A stretch of DNA of 60,686 bases. Source: Lachnospiraceae bacterium (lineage in GTDB: Bacteria; Bacillota; Clostridia; Lachnospirales; Lachnospiraceae). The notes under the pieces were generated by a model. That model worked only from the letters and a program-made list of their open reading frames with translations. It was not told the DNA's origin and searched no databases. Location of the stretch: assembly GCA_021769135.1 (NCBI GenBank), contig JAETTM010000018.1, positions 1-60,686 on the forward strand, given 5' to 3'. The position numbers and the translations under genes were made by a program. Positions 16,639-24,925 of this stretch are shown in pieces (the first letter of the stretch is position 1; each line of letters starts with the position of its first letter).

Positions 16639-19638
16639 ATGCATCCGATTTCATCTTTATTTTTATCCCAGTCCTATGAAGACGCGTGGGCGGATTACAG
16701 CCGTTCTTTAGTCCGGCCCCAGTTTGTGCATTGGGATTATGTGGTTTTGACGGCATCTAATGAACAGCAGGCGGAGGGGTTTTTGGCCCAGCTGGAAGAA
16801 CGCAGGAAGGCGAAATTTCTTCCGGAACAGACGAAGTTTGCGGTTATCCCGGACCCGGGAGGAAAAAGAGTGGGCAGCGGCGGAGCAACGCTGGGTGTCT
16901 TAAGATATATAGCGGAGCAGACTGGAAGCGGTGATTTTTCCGGGCTGCGTATTTTGGTTATTCATTCCGGGGGTGACAGCAAGAGGGTTCCTCAGTATTC
17001 GGCATTAGGGAAGCTTTTTTCCCCGGTGCCCCATGAATTGCCCAACGGAAGGGCTTCTACGCTGTTTGATGAGCTTATGATAGCCATGTCAACAGTGCCT
17101 TCCCGTGTCAGGGAAGGGATGCTGTTGCTTTCCGGGGATGTGCTGCTCCTTTTCAACCCTCTGCTGATTGACTATTCCGGCAAAGGCGCGGCGGCTATTT
17201 CCTTTAAAGAACATGTGGAAACGGGGAAAAACCATGGGGTGTTCCTTCGGGGGGAAGATGGGAATGTGAAAAAATTCCTGCATAAGCAGACGGTGGAGGC
17301 CTTGAGAAGTTATGGGGCAGTCAACGAACAGGAATGTGTGGATATCGATACCGGGGCCGTTATTTTTTCCAAAGAAATGCTGGCGGCTTTGTACGGGATG
17401 ATTTCCAAAGACGGTGAGGTTGAAGAGGGGCTGTTTGAGCGGTTTGTGAACGAAAAAGTGCGCCTGTCCCTTTATGGGGATTTCCTGTACCCGTTAGCGG
17501 AGGAATCCACGCTGGAAGGATTTTATAAAGAGAAGCCGGAAGGCTGTTTCTGTGAGGAATTGGAAGAGGCGAGAAGGACGGTTTGGGAGACGCTGCGCCC
17601 GTTTCGGATGAAGCTTTTACGTCTGGTGCCGGCGAAGTTTATCCATTTTGGAACGACAGGGGAAATACTCGCGCTGATGAGAAGCGGCGTGGAGGATTAT
17701 AAGGATTTGGGATGGAGACGGCATGTGGGGAGCAGCTACCGCCATGACCGTGTGGCCGGTTATCATAGCGTGCTTTCCAGCCAGGCGGACTGCGGAAACG
17801 GATGCTATCTGGAGGTGAGCTATGTCCACCATGGGGCTAAAATAGGGGATAATGTGCTCCTTTCTTATATTGATGTGCACGATGAGACAATTCCTTCTAA
17901 TGTAGTTATCCATGGTTTGAAACAGAAGGATGGAAATTTTGTGGCCAGGATTTACGGGGTGGAAGATAACCCTAAGGGAGGCTTGGCGGAAGGCACATTC
18001 CTGGGACATCCTTTTAAAGAATTGCTTGAAAAGAATAACATATCCAAAGCTGAATTGTGGGAAGAGGGCGATGATGCGTATTTGTGGAATGCCAAGCTTT
18101 ATCCGGCCTGCCCGACGATAAAGGAAGCGCTGGATGCCGCATTGAATGTATATGAATTGGCACAGGGAAGAGGAAATATAGATTGTTGGAGGGCGGCAAA
18201 GCGTAAGAGTCTTTGCTCCGGCTTTAATGAAGCGGATACGGAAGCGTTGATTGCATGGGAAAAGCGCATGGAAGAACTGGTGCAGATGGACAAGCTTCTG
18301 AAAATGATTCAGTCCGGGGAGCAGGCCGCAAAGGCTTCAAGTGTCCTTAAAACAAAGGAACTTTCCCCGGTGCAGCTGGAGTGGCTGGAAAAACACTTGA
18401 AAAAAGCGGACTTCAGTGAAAGAATCCGGCTGAATTATTATGTTGGCACAGCGATTGGCGGCTCATCAGGGGATGCCCATATAGCGGAATGCTTTCAGGG
18501 GATTAAGGATGCAATCCTCAAGTCTACTTTGCAGGATTTGAAAATAAATGAAAACTGCCGTATTGTAATGGACTGCCATAAAGTACAATTGCCTTTGCGG
18601 GTGAATTGGGGCGGCGGGTGGAGCGATACTCCTCCTTACTGTAATGAAAAGGGGGGAACTGTATTAAATGCGGCCATCCTGCTGGAGGGAAGGAAGCCGG
18701 TGGAAGTAGTGTTGGAAAAACTTGAGGACAAGAAAATTGTTTTCGACAGCAGCGATATGGATGCCTATGGGGAATTTGACCATATTGAGCCCTTGCAGCA
18801 GACAGGGGACCCTTATGACCCCTTCGCATTACAGAAGGCAGCGTTGCTGGCCTGCGGTATTATCCCTGTGGACGGAGGGAATCTGGAGGAGATATTGGAG
18901 CGGATGGGCGGCGGCTTTATTATGCATTCCGAAGTGAGGGGTGTGCCGAAAGGAAGCGGCTTAGGCACCAGCAGCATTTTGGCGGCGGCCTGTGTGAAAG
19001 CCCTGATGGAGTTTACGGGCATTGAATATACGGAGGAGCAGCTGTACAGTACGGTCCTTTGCATGGAGCAGATTATGTCAACCGGAGGCGGCTGGCAGGA
19101 CCAGGTCGGAGGCATTACGGATGGCATCAAATACATTACCGCGGCGCCCGGGCTTAAGCAGGAGATAAAAGTTCATCATATCCGGCTCCCTGAAAAAACG
19201 GAAAGAGAGCTGAAAGAGAGGTTCGCCCTGGTTTATACAGGGCAGCGCAGGCTGGCGCGGAATTTATTGAGGGATGTGGTGGGGAATTATATTGGAAACG
19301 AACCGGATACGGTAAACGCTTTGAACGAAATACAAAGGGTAGCTTCTCTGATGGCGTTTGAACTTAGGCGGGGGCATGTGGATGATTTTGCCCGGCTGCT
19401 GGAAGAACATTGGGAATTATCTAAAAAAATAGACGCGGGCAGTACAAATACGTTGATTGACCAGATTTTTGACAGCATCGCCCCTTTCATTGACGGGCGG
19501 ATGATTTGCGGAGCAGGAGGCGGGGGCTTCCTTCAGGTGATTCTGAAAAAGGGTGTAAGCCGGGAAGCGGTTCATGACAGGCTGAAGGAAGTATTCCAGG
19601 ACAGCGATATTGACGTATGGGATTGCGAGTTGCTGTGA
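16639..19638 (+). CDS. fkp: Bifunctional fucokinase / fucose-1-phosphate guanylyltransferase (Fkp-like)
   Basis: 999 residues, close to the size of Bacteroides Fkp. The N-terminal half has the sugar-phosphate guanylyltransferase loop GGKRVGSGGATLG (about residues 74-86) and a left-handed beta-helix-like middle. The C-terminal part is a GHMP kinase: VNWGGGWSDTPPY (from 655), the ATP loop PKGSGLGTSSILAA (from 770) and a C-terminal GAGGGGFLQV. Together these domains convert free L-fucose to fucose-1-phosphate and then GDP-L-fucose for surface glycans. A related sugar such as a D-arabinose or heptose type cannot be excluded. The start has GAAGGGAAATTTAATCT upstream. It stands alone, behind an attenuator, and is followed by its own terminator. 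Confidence 0.88.
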   Translation: MHPISSLFLSQSYEDAWADYSRSLVRPQFVHWDYVVLTASNEQQAEGFLAQLEERRKAKFLPEQTKFAVIPDPGGKRVGSGGATLGVLRYIAEQTGSGDFSGLRILVIHSGGDSKRVPQYSALGKLFSPVPHELPNGRASTLFDELMIAMSTVPSRVREGMLLLSGDVLLLFNPLLIDYSGKGAAAISFKEHVETGKNHGVFLRGEDGNVKKFLHKQTVEALRSYGAVNEQECVDIDTGAVIFSKEMLAALYGMISKDGEVEEGLFERFVNEKVRLSLYGDFLYPLAEESTLEGFYKEKPEGCFCEELEEARRTVWETLRPFRMKLLRLVPAKFIHFGTTGEILALMRSGVEDYKDLGWRRHVGSSYRHDRVAGYHSVLSSQADCGNGCYLEVSYVHHGAKIGDNVLLSYIDVHDETIPSNVVIHGLKQKDGNFVARIYGVEDNPKGGLAEGTFLGHPFKELLEKNNISKAELWEEGDDAYLWNAKLYPACPTIKEALDAALNVYELAQGRGNIDCWRAAKRKSLCSGFNEADTEALIAWEKRMEELVQMDKLLKMIQSGEQAAKASSVLKTKELSPVQLEWLEKHLKKADFSERIRLNYYVGTAIGGSSGDAHIAECFQGIKDAILKSTLQDLKINENCRIVMDCHKVQLPLRVNWGGGWSDTPPYCNEKGGTVLNAAILLEGRKPVEVVLEKLEDKKIVFDSSDMDAYGEFDHIEPLQQTGDPYDPFALQKAALLACGIIPVDGGNLEEILERMGGGFIMHSEVRGVPKGSGLGTSSILAAACVKALMEFTGIEYTEEQLYSTVLCMEQIMSTGGGWQDQVGGITDGIKYITAAPGLKQEIKVHHIRLPEKTERELKERFALVYTGQRRLARNLLRDVVGNYIGNEPDTVNALNEIQRVASLMAFELRRGHVDDFARLLEEHWELSKKIDAGSTNTLIDQIFDSIAPFIDGRMICGAGGGGFLQVILKKGVSREAVHDRLKEVFQDSDIDVWDCELL

Positions 19639-19726
19639 AGTGGTCGGCCGGGCCATTAGGGCAATGCAATTGTGGGTAGCTGTGAGACTGACGGAAGCAT
19701 TGGTCAGCTTGGCGGCAGATTATAAT

Positions 19727-19802
19727 AAGCCAAATGCTTTTTGATTTTTAGGCAATAGGATGGTGGAAATTGTCTGGTGGAAAGCATTTGGCTTTTGATT
19801 TT
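19727..19802 (+). terminator. Long-loop terminator after fkp
   Basis: AAGCCAAATGCTTT at 19727-19740 pairs perfectly with AAAGCATTTGGCTT at 19781-19794, followed by TTTTGATTTT. The 40-base loop is unusually long for an intrinsic terminator. Confidence 0.7.
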
Positions 19803-19837
19803 AACATAAGGATGGCTGGCGAAGCCTGGCATCCGTT
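19801..19837. repeat. 37-bp repeat, inverted partner of 2128-2164
   Basis: Matches the reverse complement of 2128-2164 with one difference. Here it sits 10 bases beyond the 3' end of XRE copy 3, where it could also end that transcript on the minus strand. Confidence 0.85.
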
Positions 19838-19846
19838 GGCTGTTCA

Positions 19847-20242
19847 CTATTCATCTGGTGAATTTTTAGGAGCTCTTTTCTTCGAAGATTTCCGTTTTTG
19901 AGGAGTGCTGTTTAGAGATTTTATGTATTTTATCAGTGCCTCTCTGTCATGGGGATTCATTTTCTTTAGGTCGATTAAAATATCCTTCATGGTAATGCCT
20001 TGAACAAAATCCACATTTAAGTCATAAGAGCCCGTGCGGCTGGGGCTAACACAAAGAATAAAATCGGTGGTCACTTTGTATAGCTTTGCCAAAGTAATAA
20101 CGTGCCTGGTGGGAAGCTCACGTTTGGCCAGTTCGTAATAGGAATAGGCTTGCTGTGATATCCCTAAATACTTTGCCACTTCCTCTTGTTTGAGATGATT
20201 CTCTTCTCTTAGTTTTTTGATAATAGCATTCGTACTTGTCAA
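19847..20242 (-). CDS. XRE-family HTH regulator, copy 3
   Basis: A 131-residue paralogue of the two XRE proteins at the left end. It has the same helix-turn-helix (LKQEEVAKYLGISQQAYSYYELAKRELP) and the same downstream block (QGITMKDILIDLKKM), but a longer, basic C-terminal tail (KRKSSKKRAPK) that could contact DNA backbone. I chose TTG at 20242 as start because it aligns with the TTG starts of copies 1 and 2 and has GTGAGG 9 bases upstream; a longer ATG frame from 20293 has no ribosome site. It lies between fkp and the BlaR/BlaI genes, on the opposite strand to both, with the 37-bp repeat at its 3' side. Confidence 0.9.
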   Translation of the reverse strand: MTSTNAIIKKLREENHLKQEEVAKYLGISQQAYSYYELAKRELPTRHVITLAKLYKVTTDFILCVSPSRTGSYDLNVDFVQGITMKDILIDLKKMNPHDREALIKYIKSLNSTPQKRKSSKKRAPKNSPDE

Positions 20243-20446
20243 TTTTTTCAACCTCACTTCTTTTTGTTGTGTTATATAGAAAAATAATAACATAAGATTG
20301 TATTTTATACATTAAATACAACAAAAATATGTTTAATTTTTTAGGGGAAGTCTGTTATGCAGATTTTATTGTTGAAGTATTATTAATTGAGTAACTAATT
20401 ATTTTTTTGTGGATAATAAAAAATACAATAATCTAAAAAAATAATA

Positions 20447-20567
20447 TTTACATTAGAGGAAAAATGTGGTAATATATAATCAATCACTTCGGTGATTGTG
20501 TAAAAGGGAAGTTTTAATAGAAGTAGTAGATATTGGGTGATAAATCCATATCTACTATTTTCTATTT
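20447..20567 (+). ncRNA. Promoter-to-terminator unit B, candidate small RNA
   Basis: TTTACA (20447-20452), 17 bp, TAATAT (20470-20475) with TGG before it. The transcript would contain a UUCG-capped hairpin (CAATCAC with GTGATTG, 20481-20498), then TAAAAGGGAAGTTTTA (20501-20516), then a 10-bp terminator stem (20524-20533 with 20548-20557) and a T-rich tail. No gene lies inside, and a second unit of the same plan follows immediately. Confidence 0.65.
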
Positions 20568-20591
20568 AAAAAAATATTCTAATAAATAATA

Positions 20592-20714
20592 TTTACAAAT
20601 ATGGAAAAGTATGGTAATATTATTGCAACCGGAAGAACGGTTATGTAAAAGGGGAATTTTACATGGGGAAATAGTGGATGTGGAAGTTGCGATCGAAATA
20701 TCCGCTATTTTTGT
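20592..20714 (+). ncRNA. Promoter-to-terminator unit C, tandem paralogue of unit B
   Basis: TTTACA (20592-20597), 17 bp, TAATAT (20615-20620). The leader has hairpin AACCG/CGGTT (20627-20642), a perfect 8-bp hairpin ATGTAAAA/TTTTACAT with loop GGGGAA (20643-20664), then an 11-bp terminator stem (20669-20679 with 20700-20710, one G-U pair) and a T run. A minimal frame ATG-GGG-AAA-TAG begins at 20662, with AAGGGG 8 bases upstream. It could be a small RNA or an attenuator for the M56 gene 104 bases on. Confidence 0.68.
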
Positions 20715-20817
20715 TGTATTTTCTACAAAACATGGACATGGGGATGAATTCTTGGTATTCTAATTTTAGGGAAAAGGGAGCAAGGATGGAAACAAAAGGT
20801 GAAGGAGGTAGGAAGCA

Positions 20818-21969
20818 ATGTTTTCATTTCTCGCATTAGTGAGTATTATACTATTTAGCAGTGTGGCCGTTGTATTGCTGAAACTGGTATTTAGAAATAA
20901 TAATGTGGTTTTGCGTTTGGACATTAGATTCTTAATGGCTTGCATGCTGCTTATACTGTTGAGGATGTTCATACCGATTGAATCTCCGATAACTAATAAT
21001 ATTCCTGTTTATAAAATATATCCGGATGTTTATATATTTTTAAGAGATGTGTCCTTGGTTAATATCTTTGGTTTCTCAATTAGTATATTAGAATTGATTA
21101 TGCTGATTTGGCTGACCGGGGCAGTAATAGCATTGGCCATGCTTGCGAAATCTTATATGGGTTTAATACGGAGCGTACATAGGTGCCCTGAATTAGAGGA
21201 CGAAAGAATTTGCAAGATAGCATCAAAGGTAAATGAAGAGTATGGCAAAAAGTATTCTTTTAAATTGGTGAAGGAAGAAGCGGCAAGCATACCTTTTGTC
21301 TGCGGAATCATAAAACCGGTGATAGTGATGCCGGAGTTGGAACTTACGGATAAAGAAGCATATTTTATATTGAAGCATGAAATGCTGCATTATTATCGCG
21401 GGGATACATTGATTAAAGTGCTTTGTGAGATACTGAAAGCAGTTTATTGGTGGAATCCATTTATGTATATGTTAAGCGATTTGGTTTCAAATATGCAGGA
21501 AATTAATGTGGATTTTAAAATAGTAGAAGGATTATCGGATTTATATCAGCTGGAATATTCCCAATGCCTGGTAAGGGTAGCAAAAACACAGCAACATAAA
21601 AGGACTGAAAGCCGTTGGCGCGTATCATTTAAAAAGGAAAGTCCGTCATCAACACATAAGCGTATCAATCTGATGCTGAGAAATATGGAGGTGAACAGAA
21701 AGAAGACTGTGGCAAGTATTTTGCTTTCGGTAGTCATATTAAGCCTTGTTGTACTATGTCCGAATGTTATTGTTTTTGAACCATATTCTATTCCGGAAGA
21801 GCTAATAGATGCAAGTGCAGGAGGAAGGGATGGTGGAATCTGGGGCGTGGATAATAAAGATGGTACGTATGATATATATTTAAATGGTAGTTATTATAAA
21901 ACAACATCCAAAGCGGAAATGTCTGATGAAAATATAAAGATTTACGATAGTTTAGATGATATAGAATGA
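20818..21969 (+). CDS. BlaR1-like M56 family membrane metallopeptidase
   Basis: 383 residues with N-terminal membrane spans (about residues 2-22, 37-56, 78-110), a cytosolic zinc-peptidase domain with H187-E-M-L-H191 followed by the family's YYRGD, and another span near 300-320. The extracellular C-terminal part is only about 60 residues and lacks the penicillin-binding sensor domain of true BlaR1, so beta-lactam sensing is unlikely. In BlaR1/MecR1 systems the peptidase inactivates the BlaI repressor after a signal; a BlaI homologue is encoded at 22093. The start has GAAGGAGG 9 bases upstream. The tail ends in an acidic region (GVDNKDGTYDIYLNG) that might be the sensor. Stimulus unknown. Confidence 0.88.
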   Translation: MFSFLALVSIILFSSVAVVLLKLVFRNNNVVLRLDIRFLMACMLLILLRMFIPIESPITNNIPVYKIYPDVYIFLRDVSLVNIFGFSISILELIMLIWLTGAVIALAMLAKSYMGLIRSVHRCPELEDERICKIASKVNEEYGKKYSFKLVKEEAASIPFVCGIIKPVIVMPELELTDKEAYFILKHEMLHYYRGDTLIKVLCEILKAVYWWNPFMYMLSDLVSNMQEINVDFKIVEGLSDLYQLEYSQCLVRVAKTQQHKRTESRWRVSFKKESPSSTHKRINLMLRNMEVNRKKTVASILLSVVILSLVVLCPNVIVFEPYSIPEELIDASAGGRDGGIWGVDNKDGTYDIYLNGSYYKTTSKAEMSDENIKIYDSLDDIE

Positions 21970-21999
21970 AGGATATGGTAAAGAATATTGGAAATAACA

Positions 22000-22028
22000 T
22001 TTACACCTAAAAATAAATATGGTAGAAT
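22000..22028 (+). promoter_or_regulatory. Promoter of the BlaI-like gene (shared promoter family)
   Basis: TTTACA (22000-22005), 17 bp, TAGAAT (22023-22028) with ATGG before it. The leader contains GAAGGGGAGTTTTCTG followed by a minimal frame ATG-CTG-TAG (22062-22070). No terminator hairpin is evident between here and 22093, unlike the other members. Confidence 0.6.
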
Positions 22029-22092
22029 ATAAAAAGTATTAAATAGAAGGGGAGTTTTCTGATGCTGTAGAATAAAGACGGAGAAAATTATC

Positions 22093-22515
22093 ATGGAGAA
22101 AAAAACAAATAAGTACAATCTACCGGAACGGGAAACTGAAATCCTTTATGCGTTGTGGAATGCAGGGCGTCCTTTATTGGCATCCGAAATATCGGATGTG
22201 GACGAGGATTTGAAAATTGCCACTGTGCATACAACATTAAAGAGAATGCTCAAGAAACATTTAATTGAAGTAGTCGATTTCGCAAAAAGCGGAAATGTAT
22301 TTGGCAGATGCTATCAGCCTACGATTAGTTTGGAAGAATTTGAATTAAATAAGTTGTCAAATGATTTCAAGAAGAAACAATGCAAGGATATTACAACGTC
22401 CAGATTTGTGGCTGCTTTGCTGGAAGAACAGGATAGTAGTACGGCGTTGGAGGAGTTGGACGAACTGGAAAAAATGATACAGGAAAAACGGGCAAAATTG
22501 ATGAAAGAAAATTGA
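22093..22515 (+). CDS. BlaI/MecI/CopY-family transcriptional repressor
   Basis: 140 residues. The N-terminal winged helix (LPERETEILYALWNAGRP, ATVHTTLKRMLKKHLIEV) matches the BlaI family, and the C-terminal third is a helical dimerisation region. In the family, cleavage by an M56 peptidase releases DNA. Gene order here (peptidase first, repressor second, with its own promoter between) differs from the usual blaI-blaR1 order. A plausible operator is the dyad formed by AATATTTAC and GGTAATATT in the promoters at 20592 and 20447, but this is inference; classical BlaI sites centre on TACA/TGTA. Confidence 0.9.
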   Translation: MEKKTNKYNLPERETEILYALWNAGRPLLASEISDVDEDLKIATVHTTLKRMLKKHLIEVVDFAKSGNVFGRCYQPTISLEEFELNKLSNDFKKKQCKDITTSRFVAALLEEQDSSTALEELDELEKMIQEKRAKLMKEN

Positions 22516-22634
22516 TTTTGGAAAGGAAACTGATTGTGCAATACATATATTTCTAAAAATTATTGGTTTCGATTTGCTTGTGGCTATAAAATTGATAAAT
22601 AATATGTAAAGGGGATGATAAACTAATAATTGAG

Positions 22635-22727
22635 ATGATAAAAATGGAATATTTAGTATATGCGGATAATCAGTATTATGCATCTGTAACAAAAGTATTT
22701 CAGTTGAATATACACAAGCTTGTCTAG
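22635..22727 (+). CDS. Possible 30-residue peptide
   Basis: A short frame (MIKMEYLVYADNQYY...) ends 21 bases before the secreted-protein gene at 22749. It has a weak ribosome site (TTGAG). I do not recognise it; it may be a leader peptide or chance. The surrounding 22516-22748 is otherwise non-coding, with ATGTAAAGGGG at 22602-22612 resembling the leader motif of the promoter family. Confidence 0.2.
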   Translation: MIKMEYLVYADNQYYASVTKVFQLNIHKLV

Positions 22728-22748
22728 GCTTGAAGGAGGTAAAAGGGA

Positions 22749-23009
22749 ATGATTAAAAAAGGGTTAAAAAGGAATATTTTGTCTGCGTTATCTGTAGCTT
22801 CGTTATCGCTTATGTTGGTAAGTGCTTGGGAGATGCCTGTTCATGCAAGTGAAGTTCCGGCAGGAATCACTGCATCGGAAGAGGGAATTGCACCGCAGTC
22901 TGATATGATTGAATGGAGATATAAAGATATAAATGGCGTATTATATAGACGTCTATTTAATTATACGGAACAATGCTGGGTTGGCGAATGGGAAGTATGC
23001 CCTTGGTAA
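22749..23009 (+). CDS. Small secreted protein with Trp/Cys-rich C-terminus
   Basis: 86 residues with a clear Sec signal peptide: basic start (MIKKGLKRN), hydrophobic core (LSVASLSLMLVSAW) and an A-x-A cleavage site near VHASE. The mature part is about 53 residues and ends in WVGEWEVCPW, with a preceding DINGVLYRRLFNYT segment and only two cysteines or fewer. A strong ribosome site (GAAGGAGG) lies 9 bases upstream. It follows the BlaI-like gene and is closed by a strong terminator. By position it may be the output or the ligand of the M56/BlaI pair. No family name is certain. Confidence 0.75.
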   Translation: MIKKGLKRNILSALSVASLSLMLVSAWEMPVHASEVPAGITASEEGIAPQSDMIEWRYKDINGVLYRRLFNYTEQCWVGEWEVCPW

Positions 23010-23090
23010 GAGTTAATTAGATTCAGGGCGAGAATAAAAAGAACAACAAAATAAACATACAATACTGATTATCCTAAATATAATATGTAT

Positions 23091-23136
23091 ACAGCATATA
23101 GCTATATGTTATCATTAAGCTATATGCTGTTTTTTT
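23091..23136 (+). terminator. Strong intrinsic terminator after the secreted protein
   Basis: ACAGCATATAGCT (23091-23103) pairs perfectly with AGCTATATGCTGT (23118-23130), followed by seven T. The rest of 23137-23387 up to the IS element holds no supported gene; GGTAACTTCC and TAAATTCCAC near 23223-23253 resemble sequences at the right IS end and may be an older IS remnant. Confidence 0.9.
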
Positions 23137-23387
23137 GCAATTATTTATATGCGGTCCATCAACTTGGAAAAAAAGCGGCTATAAAATAACTGTAGTATAA
23201 CTGAAAAGGGTGAAATGAAAAGGTAACTTCCGCCTTGTAAGGGTAAATTCCACTAGAGATAAATTTTTATGTTCAAAAAAGGTTTGTTTCTGGTATTTTT
23301 ATGTTATGATGAGGGGAAACCACCAAAATCACCTGACTTTTGGGTGCAAAACAGCGTGGGTACAATTGAACCATTTTTTTGAAATAT

Positions 23388-24875
23388 TAAATTCCACCTT
23401 GGATTTTGCTGCTTATGTACTTAGAAAATCAGTGTGCTGCTGGTATTTTTGGTTCTCATTTATTTTAGAAGCTCTGGGCGCAGCGTGATATCATTTGGGG
23501 AAATGAAGTGTGCGTCCAGGAGGTCTAAAACCTCCTGCCCATAAAACATCCGGAACACTTCACACGGGCTGTGGCCCCCAAGGCTTGCCCGTGAATAAGA
23601 GTTGATATAATCCATCATAAGGTTTACATTCGCTTGTGAAAAGTTATCAAAGTTTGTTCCCTTTGGAAGGAACCTTCGGATGAATTCGTGATTATTTTCT
23701 GCACCACCTTTCTGGTAAGGTGCGGGCGGGCCACAATTGCCCCCCCGTGTACGGTGATTAAATCTCACATCAATCTCCAAGGCAACAGGATTTGAGAATT
23801 CACTCCCGTTATCCCCCAAAAGGACCGGGAAAAGCCCCATGAACCTGTCCGGGCACAGTTCCCAATAAAGCCGTTCAACCACATCAAATACGGAAGCGGC
23901 AGTGTTCCTGTTCCAGAGGAAGGCGAGTATGAACCCGTACTTGACAAAATGCAGGATCAGCAGGACCTTCCCGCCCTTACGCCCTTTGACGGAATCCATC
24001 TGGACAATGGGGCAGTCGGGCCAGCCTTCTAAAAAGGAGAGGAAATCGGAATAAGAACGACCGATTCGGCAGGCTTTATCGATTTTGAAAGAGTCATGTG
24101 AGGAAGCCCTGGGCTTATAAGAGACCTTTCTAGGAAAATCCAGATTTCTGGCAGAAAAGATGCCGGCATCCACATAATTATAAATAGTCTTTTCAGAGAA
24201 CATGATTTCATCCGGGTTGTTGGAACAGATATGGTGAATGGATTGCCCCTTACGAATCAAGGGGGAGATAAAGGAGTCAAGCTGAAGGGCTTCGGCTTCA
24301 GAAATGCAGATGCCGGAACGGGCTTCAGAGCGAAGGGTTTCATACTCCTCCTGTGCAAAGCGTGGGGAGTAGACATGCTTTTCGAGAGTACAGCTTTTTC
24401 TTTTCGAGCAGCCATTGCAGACATAGGGGGGCCGGGACAAATGGGGACAGAATTCCTTGAAATAATCCGGACAATAAAGATGGCACTTGGAACAAAGGCT
24501 GCACTTCCTAAAACGGCAATCGGAATCGGAACAGAGGCCGGAGATGGGGCAGCTGCGGCGGTTGGCGCAGTCGTTGAAAGGACGCCCAAAGCAGCCGGTC
24601 TTCTGAAAAAGCAGGTGGTTACGGACTTCTTTGGAAATGGTGGTACAGTCCCGGCCAAGGGCTCTGCCAATTTCCTTAAAGGAAGCAGAGTTATCAAGCA
24701 GGGTTTTGATGGTAAAACGTTCTTCAAGGGATAAATGTTTATGTTTGTTCATAGTGGTATCCTCCTTCATACCAGCAGCACAAGAGGATGATACACTAAA
24801 AAATGTAAGATTAAAATCCACCCCATCCTTTGTAAGGATAACTTCCATGGTCAGGAGAAGAAGGGGTGGAATTTA
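23388..24875 (-). mobile_element. IS30-family insertion sequence
   Basis: The element contains one transposase gene. Its ends are tentative: TAAATTCCACC at 23388-23398 is the inverse of GGTGGAATTTA at 24865-24875, an 11-bp terminal repeat with weaker similarity further in. I could not define a target duplication. The IS separates the BlaR/BlaI/secreted-protein cluster from the LytTR gene. Confidence 0.65.
23460..24752 (-). CDS. IS30-family transposase
   Basis: 430 residues from ATG 24752, which has AAGGAGG 6-12 bases upstream; a longer frame to 24848 lacks a ribosome site. The N-terminal helix-turn-helix (LSLEERFTIKTLLDNSASFKEIGRALGRD) and a Cys-rich segment (about 60-130) precede the DDE core: VQMDSVKG, LLGDNGSEF and the final GGAENNHEFIRRFLPKG glutamate. 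All catalytic residues are present and there is no frameshift, so it is probably active. The Cys-rich insertion is typical of clostridial IS30 members. Confidence 0.95.
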   Translation of the reverse strand: MNKHKHLSLEERFTIKTLLDNSASFKEIGRALGRDCTTISKEVRNHLLFQKTGCFGRPFNDCANRRSCPISGLCSDSDCRFRKCSLCSKCHLYCPDYFKEFCPHLSRPPYVCNGCSKRKSCTLEKHVYSPRFAQEEYETLRSEARSGICISEAEALQLDSFISPLIRKGQSIHHICSNNPDEIMFSEKTIYNYVDAGIFSARNLDFPRKVSYKPRASSHDSFKIDKACRIGRSYSDFLSFLEGWPDCPIVQMDSVKGRKGGKVLLILHFVKYGFILAFLWNRNTAASVFDVVERLYWELCPDRFMGLFPVLLGDNGSEFSNPVALEIDVRFNHRTRGGNCGPPAPYQKGGAENNHEFIRRFLPKGTNFDNFSQANVNLMMDYINSYSRASLGGHSPCEVFRMFYGQEVLDLLDAHFISPNDITLRPELLK

Positions 24876-24925
24876 GTTTTGCAAATCACCAGCATCTTTA
24901 AAAAACAAAAAACCTCTTCCTCATA

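Noticed and set aside
20627-20664. Two hexaloop hairpins as an ANTAR-type antitermination motif
   Set aside because: The loops (GAAGAA, GGGGAA) lack the conserved A at position 1, the other leaders do not keep paired hexaloops, and no ANTAR protein is in the window.
20818-22515. Beta-lactam resistance regulators (blaR1-blaI proper)
   Set aside because: The M56 protein lacks the penicillin-binding sensor domain and no beta-lactamase gene is near.
24231-24734. Plus-strand frame of 167 codons inside the IS30 transposase
   Set aside because: It is the antisense shadow of the transposase gene, whose motifs and ribosome site are on the other strand.
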